From NCBI RefSeq assembly GCF_018122595.1, contig NZ_JAGRQH010000001.1, forward strand, positions 186,001-250,000: DNA of 64,000 nucleotides, written 5' to 3'. The stretch is from Neokomagataea anthophila. GTDB lineage: Bacteria > Pseudomonadota > Alphaproteobacteria > Acetobacterales > Acetobacteraceae. The position numbers and the translations under genes were made by a program. Positions 56,121-64,000 of this stretch are shown one piece after another. Under the pieces are notes generated by a model that worked only from the letters and a program-made list of their open reading frames with translations, was not told the origin of the DNA and did no database searches. Each line of letters starts with the position of its first letter. Position 1 is the first letter of the stretch.

Positions 56121-56885
56121 TTAAAAACGGTACTCAATACCCGCTGCAACCGTGGTCGGATTCAAGCTATCACGCGCATGAATAAAGGGGCCCACACCGC
56201 CACCGCGCTCGTTAATATACGCTGGCACACTCAGGAACATTTGCTTCGCGTCCACATTCACGAACCAATTCCCAGCAACCTGATAATCAAAACCAATATT
56301 TGCAGCTGGGCCAACCGTAGTCCGCAAGTCAAGCTTCTGCACCGCACCACCGGCAGGGTTCATATTATAGAAGAAAGCCAGCGTCATACCCGCACCAATA
56401 TACGGGTTAAAACGATGATGCGGACGGAAATGCCATGCAGCCGTAATCGTGGGTGGCAAAACCCAAGTGCTGCCTAGATCAACTTTACCAAGTGCCGAAT
56501 TCTGAACAGCCAATTCATGGCGCGTACTCGCAGCAATCAAATCAACTGAAATATGGTCCGTCAGAAAATACTCAAACGTGAGTTCCGGCATAACCTGATT
56601 CGTCGCAGAAACATGCCCACCAATCACGCCCACGCGTGAATATGTATTCTCTGGCAAAACCCCCAATGCCGAGACACGCACTAAGAAATCACCTTTACCA
56701 AGCCCCTGCTTGGTATTCGCGCATGTTTCGAAAAGACCACACTTCTCCTGCACACGCGGTGCATTCAACGTAACCGTCGGCGCCGTCGTGTAAACCGTTG
56801 ACTGCGCAGAGACCACAACCGGAGCCACAACCATCAGTGCAGTAGAAACACCTAACATACGGACAAACATTGACGAGATTTTCAT
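56121..56885 (-). CDS. ompW: OmpW-family outer-membrane protein
   Basis: The start at ATG 56885 gives 254 residues with a signal peptide cleaved near VVSAQS. The mature protein has the OmpW pattern: GDFLVRVSALGVLPENTYS, PELTFEYFLTDHISVDLIAAST, LPPTITAAWHFRPHHRFNPYIGAGM, and a terminal strand ending GIEYRF with the C-terminal Phe needed for BAM insertion. OmpW forms a small eight-stranded barrel with a hydrophobic channel. In enterics it is FNR-activated; a near-consensus FNR box lies 61 bases upstream here. Confidence 0.92.
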   Translation of the reverse strand: MKISSMFVRMLGVSTALMVVAPVVVSAQSTVYTTAPTVTLNAPRVQEKCGLFETCANTKQGLGKGDFLVRVSALGVLPENTYSRVGVIGGHVSATNQVMPELTFEYFLTDHISVDLIAASTRHELAVQNSALGKVDLGSTWVLPPTITAAWHFRPHHRFNPYIGAGMTLAFFYNMNPAGGAVQKLDLRTTVGPAANIGFDYQVAGNWFVNVDAKQMFLSVPAYINERGGGVGPFIHARDSLNPTTVAAGIEYRF

Positions 56886-56945
56886 GAGACACATTCCAAT
56901 AACTCTTTGATGCGCTCACAAAACTCCTCTCAACATCACCAGACC

Positions 56946-56959
56946 TTGACCTAGATCAA
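56946..56959. promoter_or_regulatory. FNR/FixK box between ompW and fnr
   Basis: TTGACctagATCAA matches TTGAT-N4-ATCAA at nine of ten positions with exact spacing. It lies 61 bases before ompW and 67 before the FNR-type gene. The regulator's recognition helix (E-x2-S-R) is the one that reads TTGAT half-sites. Confidence 0.7.
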
Positions 56960-57025
56960 GTCCAATAAGTTTTGTAGACATACCTCATAGGCCTCTGAAC
57001 AACAGATGCTCGGATAACACATATT

Positions 57026-57841
57026 ATGGCTTTGCTGTGCACCTTACCCACAAATGCCAAAAGCATATCCGCAGGGGCTCATTGCGCTACAGAAGGACTT
57101 TGCGCGCCCATGCCCATGCCCTCCACTCACGAAGAACCCTCAGACCGCTGCATCCATTGCGCAGGCCGACAGTTCAGTATTTGTGACGCCATTGACGAAG
57201 CCGATCTCGGCATTCTCTCACGCGAATCCTCCAAGATGACCGTCCCAACCGGGCGTGGCTTTATTGAAGAAGGCGAGGAAGCACGTGATTTCTTTGTCGT
57301 CACTGACGGTACAATCCGGTTATTTACTTTACTCCCCGATGGGCGCCGTCAGGTCACTGGCTTTGCTGAACGCGGATCTTTCCTCGGCCTCGCGGCTGAA
57401 GATCGATATGCTTTTGGCGCAGAAGCCCTCACCCCCACGCATCTGTGCCGCTTTCCCCATGTCGCGATGGAACGTCTGACAGAGCGTTTTCCGCACTTAG
57501 AAAATCGCCTCCGCCGCGAAGCCTCTCGTGAACTCGCCCGCAGCCAAGCACGCATGACACTCCTAGGCCGCAAAAGCGCACAAGAACGCCTTGCGAGCTT
57601 CATTATTGAGCGCATCGGCTGCCACCACCGCGTCACCGGATCTGACAACACAACAGATCTCTCGCTGACACTCCCCATGCCCCGCAGCGATATTGCCGAT
57701 TACCTCGGCCTGACAATTGAAACCGTCAGCCGTGCCTTCAGCCTGTTCAAACGCGAAGGCCTGATCAACATTCACGGCATCACACATATTGACGTTCTAC
57801 GCCCTGAACGCCTTCTACGCATTGCAGAAGGCAGCATCTAA
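57026..57841 (+). CDS. fnr: FNR-type (FnrL/FnrN-like) oxygen-sensing regulator
   Basis: The 271-residue Crp/Fnr protein has, near the N-terminus, C42-x2-C45-x7-C53 and, in the sensor domain, C141 (THLCRFP), which together suit a [4Fe-4S] cluster of the FnrN/FnrL spacing. A cyclic-nucleotide-like fold and dimer helix (LARSQARMTLLGRKSAQERLASFII) follow, then the helix-turn-helix RSDIADYLGLTIETVSRAFSLFKREGLI with the E-x2-S-R signature. It should dimerise and bind DNA at low oxygen. The first about 30 residues look non-conserved, and ATG 57110 or 57116 are alternative starts. It is divergent from ompW across the FNR box. Confidence 0.88.
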   Translation: MALLCTLPTNAKSISAGAHCATEGLCAPMPMPSTHEEPSDRCIHCAGRQFSICDAIDEADLGILSRESSKMTVPTGRGFIEEGEEARDFFVVTDGTIRLFTLLPDGRRQVTGFAERGSFLGLAAEDRYAFGAEALTPTHLCRFPHVAMERLTERFPHLENRLRREASRELARSQARMTLLGRKSAQERLASFIIERIGCHHRVTGSDNTTDLSLTLPMPRSDIADYLGLTIETVSRAFSLFKREGLINIHGITHIDVLRPERLLRIAEGSI

Positions 57842-57850
57842 ACACACCAC

Positions 57851-57880
57851 TAAAAAAGGGAGGCTAAAGCCTCCCTTCCA
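57851..57880. terminator. Intrinsic terminator between fnr and the TonB-receptor gene
   Basis: Stem AAGGGAGGC/GCCTCCCTT with a TAAA loop has an A-run on its left that reads as six T on the minus strand. It serves mainly the minus-strand receptor gene and sits at the end of fnr. Confidence 0.88.
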
Positions 57881-57906
57881 TGTCATTGGCGCAGACAATA
57901 TTAATC

Positions 57907-60900
57907 TTAGAAATGCGCGCCAATGTTCAACTGGAACGAGCGCCCAATAATCGCATCATAATAACGCGTCATGCTCACTGTGCCTGGATACTTTGGCAAA
58001 GCACCCGTGATGTTGTTGATCATGAAGTTCGCATCGAAGTTCTTCGTGATCTGGTAACCGAAAGTCGTATTGAAATACGCAAAATCTGGCCGCTTATTAT
58101 GCTCATACGTCGTGCTGGCAACCTGCACAGCATATTGTGACGCACCATAATAAATCGTCTGCCACTGCATGAAGAATGGACCACGATAATAATTCAGGTT
58201 GAGCGTTGCCAAATCTTTCGGGCTCGATGTCGTACCAACACCTTGATAGGTTGAACCCAGATACGTCGTGTTGTTCTTGATGTAGTGTGTGTAATCACCC
58301 GTCAATTCAACATCGCCAAACGCCTCACTCAAGCCCAGACGCGTAAGCGGCAGATAGTAGCTCAAATGCGCCTGCATCGCCTGAAGATGCTGGTTGGCAA
58401 TATTGAAGTACCCTTCGGTGAAGTTCGTAACCTGATGGTTCGAATCACGTGTGAAGGTATTGCAATATGAATTTGGGAATGAACTTGAATCATAACAAGC
58501 ATTCATCAAATCGCCGACACTGAGAGACGTAATCTCATTATTGACCTTAATGTCAACAAAAGATGCCGTCATATCAAAACCACGCATGAAGTGCGGATGA
58601 ATGTCCAAAGTACCCGTATAGCTCTTTGACGTTTCATTCTGAAGGTGCGAATTACCACCCGATTTACCCGGAATGGTGTAGTAATTGATATTGGATGAGA
58701 AACCGCCTGCTGGAATACCTTGGCTTTTGCAGTTTGCCGCACGAATAGCAGGATTCGGCCCACTATTAATATATTCAATAGAGCACGGATCCGATGCCGT
58801 TTCATATGACGTGCTTTGCGGAGAAAACAATTCCGTCACAGACGGATTACGTACGGATTGGCTGTAATTCCCTGAGAAACCGAAATCCCGTGTCGGCCAC
58901 CATGCACCACCGAACATATACGTCCAGTAATTACCGGTCATGCTGTTATTGGTGAAACGACCATTCGTCGTGGCTGAAAGGTTATAAATACCGGGAACAT
59001 GCATATTGGGTGACACCAATGGCACATCCAACTCACCAAACGCTTCATGCGTATGATAGGCACCACTCGTGGGCGGCAGTGCGGTTAAGTTACCATATTG
59101 CTTATACGTTCCGTCAGCTTGCTTTTCGCCCGCGAAGAACGCACCCGGGTTAAAGTCATAGCCCTCACGGCGATGCTCATACCCAAGATCCCACGCAACA
59201 TCACCCGCAGGGAGACGAACAATCGTGCTGTGAATTTCAGCTTGAATATCACGCTGTACGTTGTGATTCTTAGTATGTGCATCCGAAATCACATAGTCAC
59301 GTGCCGCTGGCGTCAGCTGATTGAAACCAAACGGATTCAACGGTGCACAAGTAGAGCTACGCGTTACAGCCGTCGAATTCGTGTACGGTGCGCAAACAAT
59401 ATTTCCAGACGCATCCGTCGTTGCATTCAACGCATTCGTCAGGTTTTGCGTAACGATAGAAGGCTGTACCGTATCATTGATGTACTTGCTGTATTCACCC
59501 TTAACAGACCAGCCAAAATTACGCCCAAGTGCGTTGAAATCACCATTCAACCCACCTTGGAAGCGGAACATCGTCAAGTTTGTTTGATACAAACCAGCAT
59601 CCAAATCTTGATTCAAACGCGTCAGGTAGAATGTATCAGTCGGCAAACCCGCTTTACCAAGTGCATTCTTAATCGTCGTGCGTTCCGCAGATGTCAGGAA
59701 CGGATTATTCGTGCTCAACTGATACGCACCATTCACAACGCCGTCTTGCTGATAGCTCTGCAAGCTCAACGGATCTGCAAATTGCGGCGTATTCCACGTC
59801 CCCTGCCCAACAAGCTGAGACGCGCTACCCTGAGCGTACCAACCTTGCCACGTTGCATGCAGATGGTCGGTAATATCGTAGTGTCCAAGCGTCGTCAGGT
59901 TCAACTTGCTTGAGGGCGCATAAAGCTGACTGTAATTTTGCAGCGCCAAACCATTGCCACCACTGCCACGCAAACCATCACGAAGCACAGAGTTTGTTGT
60001 CAGCGGCACCAAAGACTTACCGTCAGCACTGAACATTAATGCCTGACCAGCAGCGTTGCCCACACCGTAGGAACTCGCCAAACCACGACGCACCGGCAGT
60101 GAACCATCCGGTGCCTGAAGCATCGGCATACCCGTCACAGAGTTCTGTAAGAAGCGTACTTGTGGTGTCAAAACACGTGCATAAGGTGTCGCGTCACCAT
60201 AAGCGGGGCGCGCATACGTCGTTGCTTGTGTACCGGTCAAATAAGGCCGGTCATTCGCGAGCATACCGCCTGCACCACGGTATTCTAAGTCAAAAACCAC
60301 GCCGCCTTTCTCATGATCAAAAGACGTACCGGCTTTGAATGTAATCTTTTCTTGTGGCGCATCCAGCTTTTGGGACCAGTTGCCCTGCGCTGTCAGGTCA
60401 ACACCCTTAAAATGATCATCCAACTCGTAATTGATCACACCGGCAACCGCATCCGCACCATACGCGGCACCTGCACCGCCCAACTTGGTTTCAACGCGCT
60501 TCACCAAAGACGTCGGAATTGTTGCTACATCGACCTGTGAACCAGACCCACCGCCATACAACGATGCCGTTTCACCACCGACCATGCGCATACCGTTGAT
60601 CAGAGTCAGCGTACGCTGAGACCCCAACCCCAAGAGCGAGGAGAAGCTCTGCCCCGCCCCGAAGGAATTTTGCCCACCGATTGGGGACGCATCACCCAAA
60701 GAGAACGCGGTGTTCTCACGCAGCATGGCAAGAGACAAATCCGTGTAGCCACGTGCACGCAACTGCGCGCCGTCCACCGTCGTACCCGCCATAACGTTGT
60801 TTAAGCGGTTCTTGGCCAAGCGTGTGCCCGTAACGCTCACAAATTCTTGTGACTGTGCAGGTGCAATCACAGCGGATTGGGCCGCAACCGGCGCAACGGT

Positions 60901-61134
60901 TGCAACACCACGCGGTGCTACATTCGGCACTGCACGGGGCTGTATCGTCGCAACAGGTGTTGAAGCCTGCTTTTGTTGAGGAGCAACACGTGCAGCCTTA
61001 TGCAGCACTTTATGATGTGTTTTGGATGCTTTCACCACTGCCGGAGCAGCTTGAGCCTGCGCTTCACACGCCACAAAACTTGCTGAGGAGATTCCAGCAA
61101 AAAGCAGTACCTTCAAAAGAGAGCGCGACATCAT
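57907..61134 (-). CDS. Large TonB-dependent receptor with an Ala/Pro/Val-rich N-terminal linker
   Basis: I start at ATG 61134 (1075 residues); the next codon is also ATG, and a longer frame to 61185 lacks sense. A signal peptide (to about residue 28) is followed by a low-complexity linker of about 70 residues with repeated VAP/AP units and basic patches (KASKTHHKVLHKAARVAP). A TonB-box-like EFVSVTG, the plug (RTLTLINGMRMVGGE, GAAYGADAVAGVINYEL) and a 22-strand barrel come next, ending in FQLNIGAHF. The size and C-terminal Phe fit a full receptor. The ligand is unknown; siderophore, nickel or carbohydrate uptake are possible. No Fur-like site is evident. Confidence 0.9.
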   Translation of the reverse strand: MMSRSLLKVLLFAGISSASFVACEAQAQAAPAVVKASKTHHKVLHKAARVAPQQKQASTPVATIQPRAVPNVAPRGVATVAPVAAQSAVIAPAQSQEFVSVTGTRLAKNRLNNVMAGTTVDGAQLRARGYTDLSLAMLRENTAFSLGDASPIGGQNSFGAGQSFSSLLGLGSQRTLTLINGMRMVGGETASLYGGGSGSQVDVATIPTSLVKRVETKLGGAGAAYGADAVAGVINYELDDHFKGVDLTAQGNWSQKLDAPQEKITFKAGTSFDHEKGGVVFDLEYRGAGGMLANDRPYLTGTQATTYARPAYGDATPYARVLTPQVRFLQNSVTGMPMLQAPDGSLPVRRGLASSYGVGNAAGQALMFSADGKSLVPLTTNSVLRDGLRGSGGNGLALQNYSQLYAPSSKLNLTTLGHYDITDHLHATWQGWYAQGSASQLVGQGTWNTPQFADPLSLQSYQQDGVVNGAYQLSTNNPFLTSAERTTIKNALGKAGLPTDTFYLTRLNQDLDAGLYQTNLTMFRFQGGLNGDFNALGRNFGWSVKGEYSKYINDTVQPSIVTQNLTNALNATTDASGNIVCAPYTNSTAVTRSSTCAPLNPFGFNQLTPAARDYVISDAHTKNHNVQRDIQAEIHSTIVRLPAGDVAWDLGYEHRREGYDFNPGAFFAGEKQADGTYKQYGNLTALPPTSGAYHTHEAFGELDVPLVSPNMHVPGIYNLSATTNGRFTNNSMTGNYWTYMFGGAWWPTRDFGFSGNYSQSVRNPSVTELFSPQSTSYETASDPCSIEYINSGPNPAIRAANCKSQGIPAGGFSSNINYYTIPGKSGGNSHLQNETSKSYTGTLDIHPHFMRGFDMTASFVDIKVNNEITSLSVGDLMNACYDSSSFPNSYCNTFTRDSNHQVTNFTEGYFNIANQHLQAMQAHLSYYLPLTRLGLSEAFGDVELTGDYTHYIKNNTTYLGSTYQGVGTTSSPKDLATLNLNYYRGPFFMQWQTIYYGASQYAVQVASTTYEHNKRPDFAYFNTTFGYQITKNFDANFMINNITGALPKYPGTVSMTRYYDAIIGRSFQLNIGAHF

Positions 61135-61337
61135 CAACGGTCGCAACGTTGTTCCAACACCTACCGAAAACGATACTCTTTCCACAGAAATTCCTCACTT
61201 TGTAACCAAGATTTAAAATCCGATTCAAAGAATGAGGATCTTTATGTCGATTTCGCAATATAAATTGCAACACATTATAAAACTGTATTTTATATTGTGT
61301 CTTAATTGTCACATTTAATTTAGTCTGTAATATTTCC

Positions 61338-63923
61338 TCACACCGTGTCCTCTGGGCGTTTGGGCAGCAAGGCTGGCACAAGCACCAGCGTACACGCCAA
61401 TGTACAGCCAAGTGACATCAGCAATAATCGCCCCATACTCGCGGTGCCAGGATGTGCAGATGCCGCCAAAGATCCAAAAGCCGTAGCCGTTGTCAGTGCA
61501 GAAAACAAAACAGCACGCGCTGTTGGCGAGGATAAAGGCCGCTTCAAGCCCTGCCGCCAGTTCATCACAAAATAAATATTGAACGACACACCCACACCCA
61601 GCAACAAAGGCAAAGCAATGATATTCGCGTAATTCAATGTCTCCGGAACGGTAACAATCATAATCACCGTCAATAACGCAGACATCAACAACGGCGCCAT
61701 CACAAGCGCCGTATCCACAATGCGCCGCAACACAACCAGCAAAATTGCCGCGATCATCACCAAAGCCGAGACCGCCGCCACAATAAAGGCCGTCACAATC
61801 GTCTGTGCACTACCCATAATAGCAATAGCTGGCCCCGCCAAATGCGGCGTAATGGTTTCCAATTGCGCCACGAAACGATGGAGCACAGGCGTCTCAGACA
61901 TATGCCCATTAGGATGAATAGTCAGACGGGTACGGCCATCTGGCAACGTATAATCCCGCCGAATATCTTCCGGGATTGATGCTAGCGTCACAACAGAAGG
62001 ACGCAAAACAGTCTTCAGTGTATCCAACTGATCTGGCAAAAAACGCGTCAGCGCATGACTCGTCCGCAACACCACATCATCCGGAGCTTTCGCCAACACT
62101 TGCAAAGCTTGGCGAATACGCTCCAAAGGCGGAGACAGCTTCTCTTTCACAGCATCCAACTGCGCCGCTGCTTTCGCCGCAGCATCGCGTAACGCCGCAG
62201 CATCCGGGACTGGCGCAGGCGTGACTTCTAAGGTCGGCAATAAAATCGAGGCTGTATCCTCAATCATCGCCCGCTTTGTGTCCTGACCTTCCGGCACCAA
62301 AGCCCCAAGCCACAACACATCATGCACACTCGGCAACTTTGAAAATGCCGCAGCCATATGGGCTGCCTGTGTCATATTGGGTGCCAGTGCTTGCGCGCTA
62401 TACGGTGTCGTCAGCGGGTTGGCTTCCAAGACATGAAGCGCACGCATGCCTTCCGTATTCGGGTTTTTGGTATGCAGCGGATCTGCATCAAACTTCAGCA
62501 GCGGCATCAACGCCACGCCCACAATGCCCAAAAGCCCAAACACACGCATCACACGCACACGCTTATGCCGCAAAAACGCATCAGCCGAGCGCAACGATAC
62601 AATACCAGGCTCCCCTGCCCCCAAACGCGCACGGAATAAACTTAACAAAGCAGGTAGCAACGTCATGGTGCACACAAAGGCTATAATCATGCCAATCCCG
62701 GCAATAAGCCCTAATTGTGCCACACCGATAAAATGCGTCGGGGTAAATGCCAAGAAGCCCGCAGCCGTAGCCAGAGCCGCCACAAGAATCTGAGCGCCAC
62801 TTTCACGCCCCGTCAGCGTAATGGCGTCTAATAATGGCAAAGCATTCCCAGCAGCATCACGCTGCCCACGCAAACGCACACTGTATTGGATCGCGAAATC
62901 AACAGCGATCCCAACAAACAGCACCGCAAACGCAACGGAAATCATGTTCAACTCACCAACCGCCAGAGCCGCAAGCCCCGTCGTCATCAGCAAGCCCGTA
63001 ATCAACGTCAACAAAATCGCCGCAATATATCGAGGAGAACGTACCGCCAGAACCAACCACAAAGCGACCAACACCAACGAAATGACCAGCCCAGTGATCA
63101 TGCCATGCGCGACTGTCGAGAACTCCTCATCGCCCAGCTTAACTTCACCTGTAATCAAACCGCTGACCTGCCCCGCCTTTACCAAAGGCAAATCATCAAT
63201 GGCCTGACGCATCGCTTTTGTCGCCGCTGCTCCAGGTTCAAAGTCATTATAATCCAACACAGGTTGGGTAACGACAAACTCATGCCCCGTTCCCATGCTG
63301 GAAAGCTGGCCCAATAGAAGATTTTGCCATGACAAATCATCCGGATGCCCCTGAGCACCTTGCTCCAAGGCCGTCGCAAAACCATTCAATGCGCCATTAA
63401 ACCCGGCGGGAACACCCTGCCCGGAACGCAAACCTTCACCGACCAAGCCAAGCGCACCAAACAGGCCACGTGCCGATGGGTCCGCTGCGAGCGTCCCTAG
63501 AAAAGGCTGCGCTGAAACAATAGAGTCCAGCAAAGGCTCTAAATCTTTCTGATCAAGGAACAACAAACCATTCTGACGATAAAATGCATTGTCGTCCGGC
63601 AATGTCACCGTACGAAAATGCACATGGTCCTTACTCAGAATCTGCCCCAACTGGCGCGCCGCTTCACGCCCTGCTTCAGGCGTGCGACTATCCAAAATCG
63701 CTACAAGCTGATCGGCATCTTGCGGGAACAGATGATCCATCTCTGTCACACGCTGCTTCCATGGCAGCGAGTCCGCAAACATTTTCCCCGTATCCGTCGT
63801 CACACTCAAACGCAGAGCACTCAGTCCAATACTGCCAGCAATCAGCAGTACAAACAGAGCAACGACCTTTACGGCATGGCGGGCACAGGCAGCATTAAGC
63901 CGCCCAATCAGATCGGAAAACAT
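61338..63923 (-). CDS. hpnN: Hopanoid-associated RND/MMPL transporter HpnN
   Basis: The start at ATG 63923 gives 861 residues; the frame continues to 63974. The MMPL-type plan is clear: TM1 (residues about 20-40), a periplasmic domain, the TM2-6 bundle with LNMISVAFAVLFVGIAVDFAIQYSVRLRG (Asp in TM4), a second periplasmic domain and the C-terminal bundle with LNYANIIALPLLLGVGVSFNIYFVMNW. HpnN moves hopanoids to the outer membrane in Rhodopseudomonas and Burkholderia relatives. Acetic acid bacteria are rich in hopanoids. Other hpn genes are not visible, so the cluster either continues beyond the window or is split. Confidence 0.88.
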   Translation of the reverse strand: MFSDLIGRLNAACARHAVKVVALFVLLIAGSIGLSALRLSVTTDTGKMFADSLPWKQRVTEMDHLFPQDADQLVAILDSRTPEAGREAARQLGQILSKDHVHFRTVTLPDDNAFYRQNGLLFLDQKDLEPLLDSIVSAQPFLGTLAADPSARGLFGALGLVGEGLRSGQGVPAGFNGALNGFATALEQGAQGHPDDLSWQNLLLGQLSSMGTGHEFVVTQPVLDYNDFEPGAAATKAMRQAIDDLPLVKAGQVSGLITGEVKLGDEEFSTVAHGMITGLVISLVLVALWLVLAVRSPRYIAAILLTLITGLLMTTGLAALAVGELNMISVAFAVLFVGIAVDFAIQYSVRLRGQRDAAGNALPLLDAITLTGRESGAQILVAALATAAGFLAFTPTHFIGVAQLGLIAGIGMIIAFVCTMTLLPALLSLFRARLGAGEPGIVSLRSADAFLRHKRVRVMRVFGLLGIVGVALMPLLKFDADPLHTKNPNTEGMRALHVLEANPLTTPYSAQALAPNMTQAAHMAAAFSKLPSVHDVLWLGALVPEGQDTKRAMIEDTASILLPTLEVTPAPVPDAAALRDAAAKAAAQLDAVKEKLSPPLERIRQALQVLAKAPDDVVLRTSHALTRFLPDQLDTLKTVLRPSVVTLASIPEDIRRDYTLPDGRTRLTIHPNGHMSETPVLHRFVAQLETITPHLAGPAIAIMGSAQTIVTAFIVAAVSALVMIAAILLVVLRRIVDTALVMAPLLMSALLTVIMIVTVPETLNYANIIALPLLLGVGVSFNIYFVMNWRQGLKRPLSSPTARAVLFSALTTATAFGSLAASAHPGTASMGRLLLMSLGCTLACTLVLVPALLPKRPEDTV

Positions 63924-64000
63924 GCCCACTATATAGCAGATTTCTAACAATCCCCCTACCCCCGTTACCACCACCTGACATCACGACACAGATCAGGCAC

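Noticed and set aside
59098-59913. Open frame of 271 codons on the plus strand
   Set aside because: It is antisense to the TonB receptor barrel, with an Ile/Arg/Cys-rich product lacking domain features.
1-64000. CRISPR arrays, tRNA or rRNA genes, IS elements, phage genes
   Set aside because: No regularly spaced direct repeats, tRNA cloverleaf, rRNA-like stretch, transposase or integrase motif was seen on either strand.

Overview
The window reads as a chromosomal stretch of an alphaproteobacterium, most probably an acetic acid bacterium (Acetobacteraceae). The markers are a complete cytochrome bo3-type quinol oxidase operon (cyoABCD), a class I lysyl-tRNA synthetase, the HpnN hopanoid exporter, an SUV3-type helicase next to an Hsp15-like S4 protein and FdxA, and a DnaA-like HdaA divergent from purMN. 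Nothing looks like a phage, plasmid, IS element, CRISPR array, rRNA or tRNA. The genus cannot be fixed from the sequence alone.

Layout. 1-2.3 kb: two genes for proteins with Tat-like signals (a cupin, cut by the window edge, and an NADP-binding F420-reductase-like protein), then a secreted cyclophilin. 2.4-8.9 kb: ppx and ppk (minus strand), hdaA, and divergent purM-purN. 8.9-12.5 kb: two large polytopic membrane proteins (one unknown, one DUF2142) and ndk. 12.7-17.1 kb: an ABC-F ATPase, a PerM-like AI-2E permease, a MerR regulator and a small unknown membrane protein. 17.1-21.3 kb: surface-sugar genes (DegT-type aminotransferase, CapD/WbpM-type dehydratase, MraY/WecA-type transferase). 21.4-26.9 kb: MarR regulator, leucyl aminopeptidase, SUV3-like helicase, S4 protein and ferredoxin. 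27-32.1 kb: cyoABCD and a Bax-inhibitor-1 protein. 32.3-37.3 kb: ThpR-like protein, then the operon lysS-mprF-marC. 37.5-42.8 kb: DinG helicase and an MscK-like channel. 42.8-43.1 kb: an AT-rich remnant of a CPBP protease. 43.3-46.3 kb: a glycosyltransferase and a PlcP-like phosphoesterase divergent from a diacylglycerol-kinase-like gene. 46.3-49.8 kb: MgtC and MgtA. 50-55.8 kb: a tripartite CzcA-type RND metal efflux operon. 56.1-57.8 kb: OmpW and an FNR-type regulator. 57.9-63.9 kb: a large TonB-dependent receptor and HpnN.

Functional themes. The most coherent small system is the phosphoesterase/glycosyltransferase pair with a diacylglycerol kinase. It resembles the phosphate-starvation lipid-remodelling module (PlcP plus Agt) of other alphaproteobacteria, and a Pho-box-like site lies about 70 bases upstream of the phosphoesterase. 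A second envelope operon links class I LysRS to an MprF-like protein whose aminoacyl-transfer half is cut short. A near-consensus FNR box lies between ompW and an FNR gene that keeps its probable [4Fe-4S] cysteines, and a weaker FNR-like site lies upstream of cyoA. Several intergenic regions hold strong dyads that the genes do not explain, notably between the ABC-F and permease genes, downstream of the glycosyltransferase, upstream of the MarR gene and in the mgtA leader.

Limits. All functions rest on reading motifs, length and context by eye; no database search was made. Start codons were chosen by Shine-Dalgarno spacing and N-terminal logic and are tentative where stated.
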